A DNA stretch of 64,000 nt from Akkermansia muciniphila (GCF_002884975.1 NZ_PJKB01000002.1:186001-250000), one strand, 5' to 3'. Shown: positions 1 through 8,914, numbered from the stretch's first letter. Translations and numbers: made by a program. The notes: generated from the sequence alone by a model not told the origin.

Positions 1-26
1 ATAAGGGAGTAGAAGTGAAAGGAGGG

Positions 27-1706
27 TTATTTTTGCTTCTTGGCCCAGGAGTCCTTGAGGGCCACGGTGCGGTTGAAGACGGGGCGCTGGCCGGGTACGT
101 GGTCCCTGCGGTCCGCCACAAAGTAGCCGAGGCGTTCAAACTGGCAGCGGAATTCCGGTTCTGCGGCGCTCAGGGAGGGTTCCAGCTTGGCGTTTGTGAT
201 GACGGTCAGGGAGCCGGGATTCATGACGGAGAGGAAGCCTTCTTCCGCCGCATCCGGGTTTTCCTCCGTAAAGAGGCGGTCGTAAATGCGGATTTCACCG
301 TCCACGGCGTCCCTGGTGCTCACCCAGTGGATGGCCGCCCGGCACTGGATTCCTTCCGGAGGGTTGGAGCCGATGGTGCCGGGGATGTGTTCGCACAGGA
401 TTTCCGTGATGTTGCCGTCCGCATCCTGCCTGTAATCCGTGCAGGTAATGCAGTAGCCGCCGCGGAGGCGCACCGTGCGGCCCGGGGCCAGGCGGAAGTA
501 TTTCTTGGGCGGGTCCAGCATGAAGTCGTCCCGTTCAATCCAGACTTCCCTGGTGAGGGGAATCTGGCGGCTGCCTTCTTCCGGTTTTTCCGGGTTGTTC
601 AGCACTTCCGCCATTTCCTCCGCGTCTTCCGGCAGGGTGGTGATGGTGACCTTGAGGGGATTGAGCACGGCCATGCGGCGCGGCGCGTTGGCGTTCAGGT
701 CTTCCCTCACGCTGTATTCCAGCAGGGCCACGTCCGTGAAGCCGTTGAATTTGGTGATGCCTATAGTCTGGCAGAAGTTGCGGATGGCGGCGGGCGTGTA
801 GCCCCGGCGGCGCATGCCGGAGACGGTTGGCATCCGGGGATCGTCCCATCCGGTGACGTGGCCTTCCTGCACCAGCTGTAGCAGCTTGCGCTTGCTCATG
901 ACGGTGTAGGTGAGGTTGAGCCTGGCGAATTCCGTCTGGCGCGGGCGTGCCGGAACGGGGCAGTTTTCAATCACCCAGTCGTACAAGGGGCGGTGGTTTT
1001 CAAATTCCAGCGTGCAGAGGGAGTGGGTGATGTGCTCGTAGGCGTCTTCCAGCGGGTGCGCAAAGTCGTACATGGGGTAGATGCACCAGGTGTTGCCTGT
1101 GTTGTGGTGTTCCGCAAACATGATGCGGTACAGCACGGGATCACGCATGTTCATGTTGCTGGAGGCCATGTCTATTTTGGCGCGCAGAATGGCCTTTCCT
1201 TCCGGAATTTCCCCATTTTTCATGGCTTGGAAGCGTGCCAGGTTTTCCTCTACGGAACGGTTGCGGTATGGGGATTCCACTCCGGGCACGTTCACGTTGC
1301 CGCGCTGGGCGCGTATTTCCTCCACCGTCTGTTCATCCACGTAGGCCAGTCCCTTCTTGATGAGGGCTACGGCGCATTCATGGAAAAAGCCGAACATGTT
1401 GCTGGCAAAGAAGAGGTTCTTCCCCCAGTCAAAGCCCAGCCAGCGGATGTCTTCCTGGATGCTGTCCACATATTCCTGGTCTTCCTTGCTGGGGTTGGTA
1501 TCGTCAAAGCGCAGATGGCAGCGGGCGCCCGGGAATTCCTGGGCGATGCCGAAGTTGAGGCAGATGGATTTGGCATGTCCGATATGGAGGTAACCATTGG
1601 GTTCCGGGGGGAAGCGGGTTACCGGTGCCTGATGCTTGCCGGAGGCAAGGTCATCAGAAATCATATCGCGGATGAAATCTCGGCGTTCGGCAGGCTGCAA
1701 TGACAT
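27..1706 (-). CDS. glnS: Glutaminyl-tRNA synthetase
   Basis: Charges tRNA-Gln with glutamine in the cytoplasm (class I synthetase). The 559-residue product has the HIGH-type motif in PPEPNGYLHIGHAKS near residue 35 and the KMSKS-type motif as VMSKRKLL near residue 270, followed by the two beta-barrel anticodon-binding domains of the GlnRS family. Length is normal (E. coli about 554). The start MSLQPAERRDF at 1706 is chosen over an in-frame ATG at 1742. A promoter-like TTGCAG, 17 nt, TAGAAT ends 7 nt before 1706, and the 1742 start would place the -35 box inside the gene. The predicted mRNA is therefore almost leaderless. It stands alone, divergent from the gene to its right. Identity is secure; only the start is inferred. 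Confidence 0.96.
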   Translation of the reverse strand: MSLQPAERRDFIRDMISDDLASGKHQAPVTRFPPEPNGYLHIGHAKSICLNFGIAQEFPGARCHLRFDDTNPSKEDQEYVDSIQEDIRWLGFDWGKNLFFASNMFGFFHECAVALIKKGLAYVDEQTVEEIRAQRGNVNVPGVESPYRNRSVEENLARFQAMKNGEIPEGKAILRAKIDMASSNMNMRDPVLYRIMFAEHHNTGNTWCIYPMYDFAHPLEDAYEHITHSLCTLEFENHRPLYDWVIENCPVPARPRQTEFARLNLTYTVMSKRKLLQLVQEGHVTGWDDPRMPTVSGMRRRGYTPAAIRNFCQTIGITKFNGFTDVALLEYSVREDLNANAPRRMAVLNPLKVTITTLPEDAEEMAEVLNNPEKPEEGSRQIPLTREVWIERDDFMLDPPKKYFRLAPGRTVRLRGGYCITCTDYRQDADGNITEILCEHIPGTIGSNPPEGIQCRAAIHWVSTRDAVDGEIRIYDRLFTEENPDAAEEGFLSVMNPGSLTVITNAKLEPSLSAAEPEFRCQFERLGYFVADRRDHVPGQRPVFNRTVALKDSWAKKQK

Positions 1707-1713
1707 GGCGAAA

Positions 1714-1742
1714 ATTCTACTACCAAAATCCATCTTCTGCAA
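1714..1742 (-). promoter_or_regulatory. Promoter of glnS (leaderless type)
   Basis: On the minus strand TTGCAG, a 17-nt spacer and TAGAAT are followed by only 7 nt before the ATG at 1706. Transcription would start at or within a few bases of the start codon. Confidence 0.6.
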
Positions 1743-1960
1743 GTGTGTTCACTCGGAATGACATGAGGCGGAACGTGACGGATAAAAAGTGTTTTTTATC
1801 TTTTTCCGGAGGGCTGTGGTCATACAATTTAAATAATTTCCATACATGCATATTTGGGAATGTGCATTTTTCATGAAGATGGATAAAAAATCCCCAGTCT
1901 TTTACTAGGAAAAGACGCAAGCCCGCGCTGCGGGGTGTTTGCAGGATGCTGCGGAAAGGT

Positions 1961-1989
1961 TTGCTGGTTCGCAAAGTATTGTTTTTAAA
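1961..1989 (+). promoter_or_regulatory. Possible promoter of the zinc-ribbon/HEAT gene
   Basis: TTGCTG, 17 nt, TTTAAA. The predicted transcription start lies near 1996, leaving a leader of 20-60 nt before the candidate starts at 2017 and 2059. Confidence 0.4.
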
Positions 1990-2058
1990 AGGTATGGAAT
2001 AGGTTTAAAGTGGAGAATGGAACAGGTAAAAACCCTGCGGAGGGAGAAAGCTGTTGAA

Positions 2059-3750
2059 ATGGAGTTTAATGGATCAACCTTGAAAATTTATGCAGAATGC
2101 CCGGCAAAAGGAAAGTTTGGAAGAGAGGGATTGCAAAAGAATCAAAAACGTGCATATTTGGCTCACGTGAATCTGAATTGTCCACAGTGCAAACGACATA
2201 TCAATGTTCCTTCCTCCGCGGAGGGTTCTATGGTGAATTGTAGCAAATGCGGCCATGAGTTTCTTTGCGACAGGGAAAAGCTGATCTCCAAAAAACCTTT
2301 CGCCAGGGCGAAGAAGGCCATTTCCGTCAGTACCCCCAGGGACCGGAGGGAAGTTATTCAGAGCGCTTTGATGGAGACGGGGCTGATTCAGCTGATGTGC
2401 CTTTGCGCGTCCCTGGTCATTGCCGCCGGCTGCCTCTGGCTTTTTTACAATGCGTCTTTCGAGATGGACGGAACCTCCTTCCTTTCCATGCTGCAGCAGC
2501 CCCAGCAGAAGGCGTTCGCCCTGTTTTTCGCCTGTTTGGCCGGAGGCCTGATGGCATGTGCCGGGCGGAGGCATAAAATTGTCTTCATCCTGCTGGGCCT
2601 GCTGGTCGCCGGGGGCATTGCCTCCCTGCCTTTCGTCTATCCGGTGAAACTGAACCCCTCCCTGCTTGGCGGCAGGGAAAATGCCTCCCAGCCTGAGGAG
2701 GAAGACGTCTCCGGCTTTACCAGCATGGGCTGGGAACAGGTTGCCGGTCCTGCCGCTTCCGTCCAGAATTATGGGGAAGGGGACTTGAAACCCTTGTTTG
2801 CCGCTATTGACCGCAAGGAAGACCAGGGGGTGCTGGGCGTGTGGGTGGTCGGGGTGAACGGAGCCAACCGGGACATGGTAAAGGCGTATTTGAAGAGGAT
2901 GACCCAGTCCGAGGACGAGCCCATTTTTTATGACCGCAAGGGAACAGGCGGCGGGTTGTTCGTGATTACCCCCACTCCGATTACGTTCAAGGAGTTTGTG
3001 GATGTGGCGTCCAAGATGGGGAAAGTGACCTTGCAGGACAAGGAGCGCTTTTTTGTGGAAGTAGTCCTGAACCGGGACAAGTTTGAAGCCCGTCCCGCTT
3101 CCGCCGCATTGCAGGATGAACGTCACCAGTATTTTGTGCTGGCTAATCTAAAGGAATTGTCCTGCCTGGATATCCGGCGCGTCATTGCCGCGGCCAAGCG
3201 TCTGGCGTCCGTAAAGCCTGACCGGATGCGCCCTGAAGTTTCCGCCAAGCTGGTGGAGCTTCTCCGGGAGCCGTGGGGTCGTGATGCGGAGTATGTGACC
3301 GCGCTGGCGTCAGCCCTGGTGGTGTGGGGGCGTCCGGAGGATGCGGAGGCCCAGCGCGTGGTTTATTATGTAGCCACGGAGTTGAAGAAGGCGGATTGTG
3401 AGATTCCGGCTTCCCTGGTCAGGTTTTTGCTGCACGGTCCGGAAAAGAAGAATTTTGCGCTGCTTCTGGATGAGTGGAAAAAGGACCCGCAGAAGTGGGA
3501 GGAGGAGTGCGTGGCGGCAGGCCCCACGGGGGAAGCGGACATCATCCGCTTGATGAATGAGTCCGATGATTTTGTGCTGAAGCGCTCCGCCGCCCGAATT
3601 CTGGGAGAAATCGGTTCGGAAGCTTCCCTTTCTGCGCTCAAGGCCTTCACCAGGGATACGGACAATGAATTGCGCCTGTGCGCGGAGTTGTCCGTGAACC
3701 TGATTGAAAAGCGTCTGGGGATAGACTCTTCCGCCAGGTCCTCTCAATAA
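2059..3750 (+). CDS. Zinc-ribbon, membrane and HEAT-repeat protein of unknown function
   Basis: Function not recognised. From the chosen start (563 aa) there is a zinc-ribbon-like knuckle pair, CPQC at 41-44 and CSKC at 61-64. Three hydrophobic segments follow between about residues 110 and 200 (LMCLCASLVIAAGCLWLF; FALFFACLAGGLMACAG; VFILLGLLVAGGIASL). A soluble region follows, ending with a HEAT-like helical repeat (RSAARILGEIGSEASLSALKAFT) near residue 520. This suggests a membrane-anchored scaffold with a small cytoplasmic zinc module. The start is uncertain: ATG 2059 has GGAGGGAG 12 nt upstream, while ATG 2017 has GGAG immediately before it. It is monocistronic, with a candidate promoter at 1961-1989 and a weak terminator at 3801-3826. 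Confidence 0.75.
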   Translation: MEFNGSTLKIYAECPAKGKFGREGLQKNQKRAYLAHVNLNCPQCKRHINVPSSAEGSMVNCSKCGHEFLCDREKLISKKPFARAKKAISVSTPRDRREVIQSALMETGLIQLMCLCASLVIAAGCLWLFYNASFEMDGTSFLSMLQQPQQKAFALFFACLAGGLMACAGRRHKIVFILLGLLVAGGIASLPFVYPVKLNPSLLGGRENASQPEEEDVSGFTSMGWEQVAGPAASVQNYGEGDLKPLFAAIDRKEDQGVLGVWVVGVNGANRDMVKAYLKRMTQSEDEPIFYDRKGTGGGLFVITPTPITFKEFVDVASKMGKVTLQDKERFFVEVVLNRDKFEARPASAALQDERHQYFVLANLKELSCLDIRRVIAAAKRLASVKPDRMRPEVSAKLVELLREPWGRDAEYVTALASALVVWGRPEDAEAQRVVYYVATELKKADCEIPASLVRFLLHGPEKKNFALLLDEWKKDPQKWEEECVAAGPTGEADIIRLMNESDDFVLKRSAARILGEIGSEASLSALKAFTRDTDNELRLCAELSVNLIEKRLGIDSSARSSQ

Positions 3751-3800
3751 GGGGGGGCTCTGCTTCCTGAAGCCGGAGCTTTCCGGATGAACACGGAGCG

Positions 3801-3826
3801 GCGTATTTTTCCATACGCGGTTTTTT
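3801..3826 (+). terminator. Weak intrinsic terminator after the zinc-ribbon gene
   Basis: GCGTAT, 6-nt loop, ATACGC, then GG and six T residues. The stem is short (6 bp) but the T tract is good. The rest of the 327-nt gap (3751-4077) shows only a small CCGGA/TCCGG hairpin near 3771-3785 and the promoter at 4041-4068. Confidence 0.45.
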
Positions 3827-4040
3827 GTGTGGAAAACTTAAACGGCTTTTTTTAGCTGCGCCCCGGATGGAAGGGGAAGGAGGCTTTTTCCCATGAAGGG
3901 AAGAAGAAAATAATTGTATTTGTTTTAAAGCCCCGTTCTTTCTTTATAGCTCCCGGCTGTTTTCCTTGTGATATTTCCACTATTTGGATGCATTTCACGG
4001 AGGGAAAGTTGTTTTTGTCCCGGAAGCGTCTCTTTTTTGG

Positions 4041-4068
4041 TTGCGGAGAAAAGCCAATTTACTAGAAT
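4041..4068 (+). promoter_or_regulatory. Promoter of the MFS sugar transporter (leaderless type)
   Basis: TTGCGG, 16 nt, TAGAAT, ending 9 nt before the ATG at 4078. The -10 hexamer is identical to that proposed for glnS. Confidence 0.5.
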
Positions 4069-4077
4069 GCAACGACC

Positions 4078-6039
4078 ATGACAGACCAAGAAAACATGAA
4101 GGCCGCCGTTCCGGATGCGGCCAGGCGATACATGCGCTACCTCCTTATCATGGCCGGTTTGGGCGGCCTTCTTTATGGTGTGGACGTCGGCGTGATTGCT
4201 GCGGCGCTCCCCTACATTGAGCAGACGGCTGGCTTTAATCCCTCCCAGCTTTCCCAGGTGGTGGCGGCCGTGCTGTTCGGCAGCGTGCTTTCTTCCCTGT
4301 TTGCCGGGTATCTGGCCGACAAGTTGGGACGCAAGGCGCTGATTACCGTAGCCGCCGCCCTGTTCACGGTGAGTATTCCCGTGATCTGCCTGTCCCAGGA
4401 AGTGTTCGGCATCATGCTGCTGGGCCGTATTCTCCAGGGCGCCAGCGCCGGTATTGTAGGTGTGGTGGTTCCCCTGTACCTGGCTGAGTGTTTGAGCGCG
4501 GAATCCCGTGGCAAAGGGACGGGGATGTTCCAGTTCCTGCTGACGGTGGGCCTGGTGTTCGCCGCCGTAGTCGGCCTGCTTGCCGCCAGCTATGTGGGCG
4601 GTGTGGAAAATTCCGGCGCGAGCGAGGAAACGCTGACTTCCGCCAAGATTTTTGCGTGGCAGGCCATTTTCTGGGTTTGCGCCGTTCCCGGCCTTTTCCT
4701 GTTCTTCGGTTCCTTCCGTTTGAGCGAATCTCCCCGCTACCTGTTCCGCCGCGGTCGCAAGGATGAAGCCATGGCCGTGCTGGTGCGCAGTTACGGAGAT
4801 GTGCGCGCCAAGGAAGTGTTTGATGAAATGGTTCACATTGAAGAGGAAGAGAAGCAGAAGGCTGAGGAGCTCAAGAAGCAGAGCTCTTCCGGTGAATCCC
4901 TTCTTCAGCGCAAGTACGTATATCCCTTTGTTCTGGCGGTCCTTGTCCTGGCGTTTACGCAGGCTACGGGTATCAACTCCGTGCTGAATTACTCCGTGAA
5001 GGTATTCCAGCAGGCTGGCCTGGAAGGCACCACCGCCAACTGGGCGGACTTCACCATCAAGGTGGTGAACTGCTTGATGACCATCGTCGCCATGATCCTG
5101 GTGGACCGCAAGGGCCGCAAATTCCTCCTCAAGATCGGCACCGCCGGCATTGTGGTGGGTCTTCTCGGCACCGGCTTCCTGTTCAATAATGTGGAAAAAG
5201 CCCGCAAGGACGTGACCACGGACGTGGCCGCCCTGCTGGCCGCCCAGAGCCCCTCCGTCCAGAAGGAGTTTGAACAGGGCAAGGATGTGAGCTCCATCCG
5301 CACGCTTCAGCTGGAACGCACGCCTGATTCCCCCTTCGTCAAGGACCTGCTCGCCAAGAATGGCATGGGTGACAAGGATATCAACAGGATGCAGCTCATC
5401 ATTACCTATGACCAGCCGGAAGCCAATCCCGCCTGGTACCAGTTTCTGATGGGATCCTCCACCCAGCTTTCCGTAGTGGAGTTTGCCGAGCTGACCAAGG
5501 ATGCCAAGGACATCAAGAAGGAAGAGGACAAGGCTTCCCTGTCCCTGATCAAGGCCGTGCCTGATTCCACCAACAAGATGGTGGTGAACGGCAAGGACGG
5601 CTATGCCATGAAGCCTGTCTCCATCCTGAAGGCGGAACTGGGTGAAAAGCCGGATACCACCATGGGCTGGGGCGTGACCGCGTTCTTCATCATCTTCATT
5701 GCATTTTATGCTACCGGTCCCGGCGTGTGCGTCTGGCTGGCCCTGTCCGAACTGATGCCCGCCCGCATCCGCTCCAACGGCATGGCAATCGCGCTGCTGA
5801 TCAACCAGCTCGTTTCCACGGTGATTGCAGGTTCCTTCCTCCCGTGGGTGGGGAGCTGCGGCTACTCCGGCGTGTTCTTTACGCTGGGCGGCATTACGGT
5901 GCTGTACTTCATCACGGTGACCTTCTTCCTGCCTGAAACCAAGGGCCGCTCCCTGGAAGAGATTGAAGGCTACTTCACGACAGGCAAGATGCCGGAAGAT
6001 CTCAAGATGATCGGTGAAGGCATTGAAGCGGAGGAATAA
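4078..6039 (+). CDS. MFS sugar:proton symporter (sugar porter family) with large loop insertion
   Basis: Inner-membrane sugar uptake protein of the sugar porter family (XylE/GalP/GLUT relatives). Signature loops are visible: GYLADKLGRKA between helices 2 and 3, LSESPRYLFRRGR between 6 and 7, VDRKGRKFL between 8 and 9, and C-terminal PETKGRSLEEIE. The product is 653 aa where family members are usually 450-500. The excess is a hydrophilic segment at about residues 370-520, between the helix after VDRKGRK and the helices beginning TTMGWGVTAFFIIF. It is rich in Asp, Lys and Glu. Substrate cannot be read from sequence; hexose or xylose are the family norm. It has its own near-leaderless promoter and a strong terminator, so it is monocistronic. 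Confidence 0.9.
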   Translation: MTDQENMKAAVPDAARRYMRYLLIMAGLGGLLYGVDVGVIAAALPYIEQTAGFNPSQLSQVVAAVLFGSVLSSLFAGYLADKLGRKALITVAAALFTVSIPVICLSQEVFGIMLLGRILQGASAGIVGVVVPLYLAECLSAESRGKGTGMFQFLLTVGLVFAAVVGLLAASYVGGVENSGASEETLTSAKIFAWQAIFWVCAVPGLFLFFGSFRLSESPRYLFRRGRKDEAMAVLVRSYGDVRAKEVFDEMVHIEEEEKQKAEELKKQSSSGESLLQRKYVYPFVLAVLVLAFTQATGINSVLNYSVKVFQQAGLEGTTANWADFTIKVVNCLMTIVAMILVDRKGRKFLLKIGTAGIVVGLLGTGFLFNNVEKARKDVTTDVAALLAAQSPSVQKEFEQGKDVSSIRTLQLERTPDSPFVKDLLAKNGMGDKDINRMQLIITYDQPEANPAWYQFLMGSSTQLSVVEFAELTKDAKDIKKEEDKASLSLIKAVPDSTNKMVVNGKDGYAMKPVSILKAELGEKPDTTMGWGVTAFFIIFIAFYATGPGVCVWLALSELMPARIRSNGMAIALLINQLVSTVIAGSFLPWVGSCGYSGVFFTLGGITVLYFITVTFFLPETKGRSLEEIEGYFTTGKMPEDLKMIGEGIEAEE

Positions 6040-6060
6040 GAGCCTCCACCTGCGTTTTTC

Positions 6061-6094
6061 AAAGCCGCCTCCCATGCCGGGGGGCGGCTTTTTT
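6061..6094 (+). terminator. Intrinsic terminator after the MFS sugar transporter
   Basis: AAAGCCGCC pairs perfectly with GGCGGCTTT across a 13-nt loop and runs into a six-T tract. Confidence 0.9.
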
Positions 6095-6187
6095 CATGTC
6101 CCGGGGATAACGGCGGATGGGCTCCGGCGTTTTCCCTTTTCAGACGAGAAGTGGAAAGGCAGATGCCAGGAACATGAAGAGACGGGG

Positions 6188-7249
6188 TCAGCGGGCGCCG
6201 TCCGCCTTTTTCCGGTTGGCCTGCCAGTTTTTAATGGCTTCCGCAATGGGAGGATACCCGTTTTTCATGTGGAAGTCATAGGCAGTCTGCCCGTCATCAT
6301 TACGCAGGGAGGGATTGGCGCCGTTGTTCATGAGGCAAACGGCTATTTCCGGAGAATTGCAGGCCATCAGCGGCGTCAGGCCGTCCACGTCCGGCTGGTT
6401 GGGGTCCGCTCCAGCCTTGATGAGAAGTTCAATGAGGGGGATGAGGCGTTCCGCCGGTTTTTCCTTGGTGCAGACCAGATGCAGGGGAGACTGCTTGCTT
6501 TCAAAGAAGCGCTCGTTGACATCGAATCCTGCTTTGATGAGACGTTCATAAATGGCCGGGGAAAGACTGAGGAAGCCTACGCCGCGCGCCTGGGCGTTCA
6601 ACCTGCGCTTGAGGTCCGGAGAACCCGCGTCCAGCAGGGCCAGGGCTATTTTTTCCTGTCCGGGGTCGGAATCATTGAGGGCGGCGGAGTACATGAACGG
6701 GGTGACTCCCCACGGTCCCGGCTGGTCCGGGTTGGCTCCGTGCTTGAGCAGGGCCTGCACCAGCGGCAGCCTGTCTTCCGCCGTGGAGTTCATGTAAAGG
6801 CCTGACAGGCACGCCCAGGTGAGGGGGGTGTCCCCCGGTTCCTTAGTGCCGTCATGCATGAAGATGGATTGGGCGTTTACGGGAGCGCCCGCTTCTATCA
6901 TCCGGATGGCCAGTTGATTCAATCCCAGGGCAATGCAGAGATGCAGGGGCGTATTGCGGTCCGGAGCCTGAAGCTGGAGGTTGCCGGTCTGCCGGAATTG
7001 CTCCAGCATCCGGTAGCACTGGAGGATGGAGTGGAATTCCTGTTGAGCCTCTCCGGCGAACATGATTTCCAGGGGCCAGGAGTCGTGCAGGAAGCGGAGG
7101 GTAAGGCCCAGCAGCTTTTCATTTGCCGCCTGGATTTCCTGTTTTTCCGCTTCCGTGAGCTGAATCGTCCTTTCCTCCGCTTCCGCCAGGGGGGCGGCTG
7201 CGACGGCTGCTGCGGACAGAAGCAGCATGGACCCTGTCATTTGTCTCAT
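6188..7249 (-). CDS. Exported ankyrin-repeat protein
   Basis: The 353-residue product begins with a signal peptide (MRQMTGSMLLLSAAAVAAAPLAEAEE, probable cleavage after about residue 25). An acidic helical stretch follows, then several ankyrin repeats, recognisable by phrases such as NTPLHLCIALGLNQLAIRMIEAGAPVN, ALLKHGANPDQPG, ELLIKAGADPNQPDVDGLTPLMAC and MNNGANPSLRNDDGQTAYDFHMKNG. Ankyrin repeats bind proteins; no enzymatic domain is seen. Periplasmic or outer-surface location is inferred from the signal peptide. Upstream on the minus strand GTGACA, 17 nt, TATAAG ends 6 nt before the ATG, supporting this start and independent transcription from hemL. The partner is unknown. Confidence 0.85.
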   Translation of the reverse strand: MRQMTGSMLLLSAAAVAAAPLAEAEERTIQLTEAEKQEIQAANEKLLGLTLRFLHDSWPLEIMFAGEAQQEFHSILQCYRMLEQFRQTGNLQLQAPDRNTPLHLCIALGLNQLAIRMIEAGAPVNAQSIFMHDGTKEPGDTPLTWACLSGLYMNSTAEDRLPLVQALLKHGANPDQPGPWGVTPFMYSAALNDSDPGQEKIALALLDAGSPDLKRRLNAQARGVGFLSLSPAIYERLIKAGFDVNERFFESKQSPLHLVCTKEKPAERLIPLIELLIKAGADPNQPDVDGLTPLMACNSPEIAVCLMNNGANPSLRNDDGQTAYDFHMKNGYPPIAEAIKNWQANRKKADGAR

Positions 7250-7255
7250 GGCATC

Positions 7256-7284
7256 CTTATAGGGGAAGGAAAGTGGCCTGTCAC
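7256..7284 (-). promoter_or_regulatory. Promoter of the ankyrin gene (leaderless type)
   Basis: Minus strand GTGACA, 17 nt, TATAAG, 6 nt, ATG (7249). Confidence 0.55.
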
Positions 7285-7299
7285 TTCAAATAAGGGGCA

Positions 7300-8580
7300 T
7301 TATCCCAGTTTGGAGAGGCTGACATGGACTGCTTCCACCGTACGGTCAATGTCTTCTTCCGTATGGGCCGTGGAGATGAAGCCTGTTTCATACGGGGAGG
7401 GGGCAAAGTAGACGCCCTGTTCCAGCATGTTCCAGAAGAAGGGCTTGAAGAGTTCCTTGGAGGCCTTTTGCGCGGAGTCCAGGTCATAGACCTCCTCTTC
7501 CGTGAAGAAGAGGCAGAACATGGAGCCCGCGCGGTGGAAGGTGTAGTTCCTGCCGTGCTTCCGGATGGCCTCGCGGATGCCTTCCTCCAGGCGTGCGCCG
7601 AGCTGTTCCAGGCGGTCATACGCGTTCCCGTTCAGGAGTTCCCGGAGTTGGGCCAGGCCCGCCGCCATGGCGACCGGGTTGCCGGAGAGGGTGCCCGCCT
7701 GGTACACGGGGCCCAGCGGGGAGAGGCAGTCCATGATTTCCGCCCTGCCGCCGAAGGCTCCCACGGGGAGGCCGCCGCCGATGACTTTCCCCATGCAGGT
7801 GAGGTCCGGCGTGATGCCGTAAAGCTGCTGTACGCCGCCGGGCGCGACGCGAAAGCCCGTCATGACTTCGTCAAAGATGAGCAGGGAATCATGCCGGAGC
7901 GTGATTTCCCGCAGAAAATGGAGAAAATCGTTCTGCGGGAAGTAAAGCCCCGCGTTGGCCGGGAAGGGCTCCAGAATGACGGCCGCAATATCGTTCCCGT
8001 GGAGTTCAAAGGCTTTTTTCACCGCTTCCCGGTCGTTGTAGGGGACGGTGATGGTGAGCTGGGTCATTTCCCTGGGCACGCCTGCGCTGTCCGGCTCCCC
8101 GAAGGTGAGCGCCCCGGAGCCCGCCGCCACCAGCAGGGAGTCCACATGGCCGTGGTAGCAGCCGATGAATTTGATGATTTTACGGCGTCCCGTGTAGCCG
8201 CGCGCCAGCCTGATGGCGGACATGGTGGCTTCCGTGCCGGAGTTCACCATGCGCACTTTTTCCACGGAGGGAACCATGCCCGTGATCATTTCCGCCATGT
8301 CCACTTCCGCCGGAGCGGGAATGCCGTAGCCCAGCCCCCTGTCCACGGCTGCATGGACGGCGTTCATGACGGGCTGCGGGGCGTGCCCCAGAATGGCCGG
8401 GCCCCACGTGCCGATGTAGTCAATGAGCTGGCGTCCGTCCGCATCCGTGATGTAGGCGCCTTTGGCGGACTGGACAAAGAAGGGGTCGCCGTCCACATTG
8501 CGGAAGGCACGGACGGGGGAGTTGACGCCGCCGGGGATGACGGCGCGCGCGCGGGAGAAGAGCTGGGCGGACTGATTCAT
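7300..8580 (-). CDS. hemL: Glutamate-1-semialdehyde 2,1-aminomutase
   Basis: PLP enzyme converting glutamate-1-semialdehyde to 5-aminolevulinate in the C5 route of tetrapyrrole synthesis. The 426-residue length is typical. Diagnostic segments are GGVNSPVRAF at the N terminus, NSGTEATMSAIRLARGYTGR, IFDEVMTGFRVA, and the PLP-lysine motif LTCMGKVIGGGLPVGAFGGR near residue 265. It lies downstream of rpsU on the same strand, but a terminator-like hairpin (8595-8625) separates them, and no clear -10 box was found just before 8580. Expression may rely on readthrough or an unseen promoter. Haem demand would fit the octahaem cytochrome encoded near 59.4 kb. Confidence 0.96.
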   Translation of the reverse strand: MNQSAQLFSRARAVIPGGVNSPVRAFRNVDGDPFFVQSAKGAYITDADGRQLIDYIGTWGPAILGHAPQPVMNAVHAAVDRGLGYGIPAPAEVDMAEMITGMVPSVEKVRMVNSGTEATMSAIRLARGYTGRRKIIKFIGCYHGHVDSLLVAAGSGALTFGEPDSAGVPREMTQLTITVPYNDREAVKKAFELHGNDIAAVILEPFPANAGLYFPQNDFLHFLREITLRHDSLLIFDEVMTGFRVAPGGVQQLYGITPDLTCMGKVIGGGLPVGAFGGRAEIMDCLSPLGPVYQAGTLSGNPVAMAAGLAQLRELLNGNAYDRLEQLGARLEEGIREAIRKHGRNYTFHRAGSMFCLFFTEEEVYDLDSAQKASKELFKPFFWNMLEQGVYFAPSPYETGFISTAHTEEDIDRTVEAVHVSLSKLG

Positions 8581-8594
8581 GTGCTGAGGGAAGC

Positions 8595-8625
8595 AAAAAG
8601 GGCAAACCTTGAGAAAGGGTTGCCC
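8595..8625 (-). terminator. Intrinsic terminator after rpsU
   Basis: On the minus strand GGGCAACCCTT pairs with AAGGTTTGCCC (one mismatch) around a TCTC loop and is followed by five T residues. It sits between rpsU and hemL, 14 nt before the hemL start. Confidence 0.75.
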
Positions 8626-8662
8626 TCATTGAAATGGGTTCTATTCCCGAACCAATACTGAT

Positions 8663-8914
8663 TTAAGCTTCAGGAGCGGAAACGGGAGTTTCAGTGGTTT
8701 CGGAAGCGGTTTCTTCGCTCTTGTTGCTGTAACGCCACTTTACCTTGTTGCGCTTGCTGGCGGAACGGGCCTTGCGGCGGCGTTCGTCCATCGGGGTTTC
8801 AAAGGCGCGGCGGCGGCGCATTTCATCCAGGATGCCTTCAACATCCAGCTTGGTTTTAAGGCGCTTAAGAGCGCGGTCGATAGGTTCACCTTTTCTTACG
8901 GTAACTTCACGCAT
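8663..8914 (-). CDS. rpsU: 30S ribosomal protein bS21 with acidic Ser/Thr tail
   Basis: Small-subunit protein bS21, which sits near the anti-Shine-Dalgarno end of 16S rRNA and affects translation initiation. The 83-residue product has the family core (MREVTVRKGEPIDRALKRLK; RRRRAFETPMDERRRKARS) and then an unusual tail of about 20 residues rich in Ser, Thr and Glu. Typical bS21 is about 70 aa. The ATG at 8914 is preferred over an in-frame ATG at 8956 because it matches the family start and is preceded by an AAGGAA ribosome-binding site, one of the few in this window. The promoter is probably at 8957-8985. Confidence 0.95.
   Translation of the reverse strand: MREVTVRKGEPIDRALKRLKTKLDVEGILDEMRRRRAFETPMDERRRKARSASKRNKVKWRYSNKSEETASETTETPVSAPEA

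Noticed and set aside
3925-6075. Long minus-strand frame opposite the MFS transporter
   Set aside because: It shadows a well-supported membrane protein and its composition (His/Gln/Gly-rich) is typical of antisense translation.
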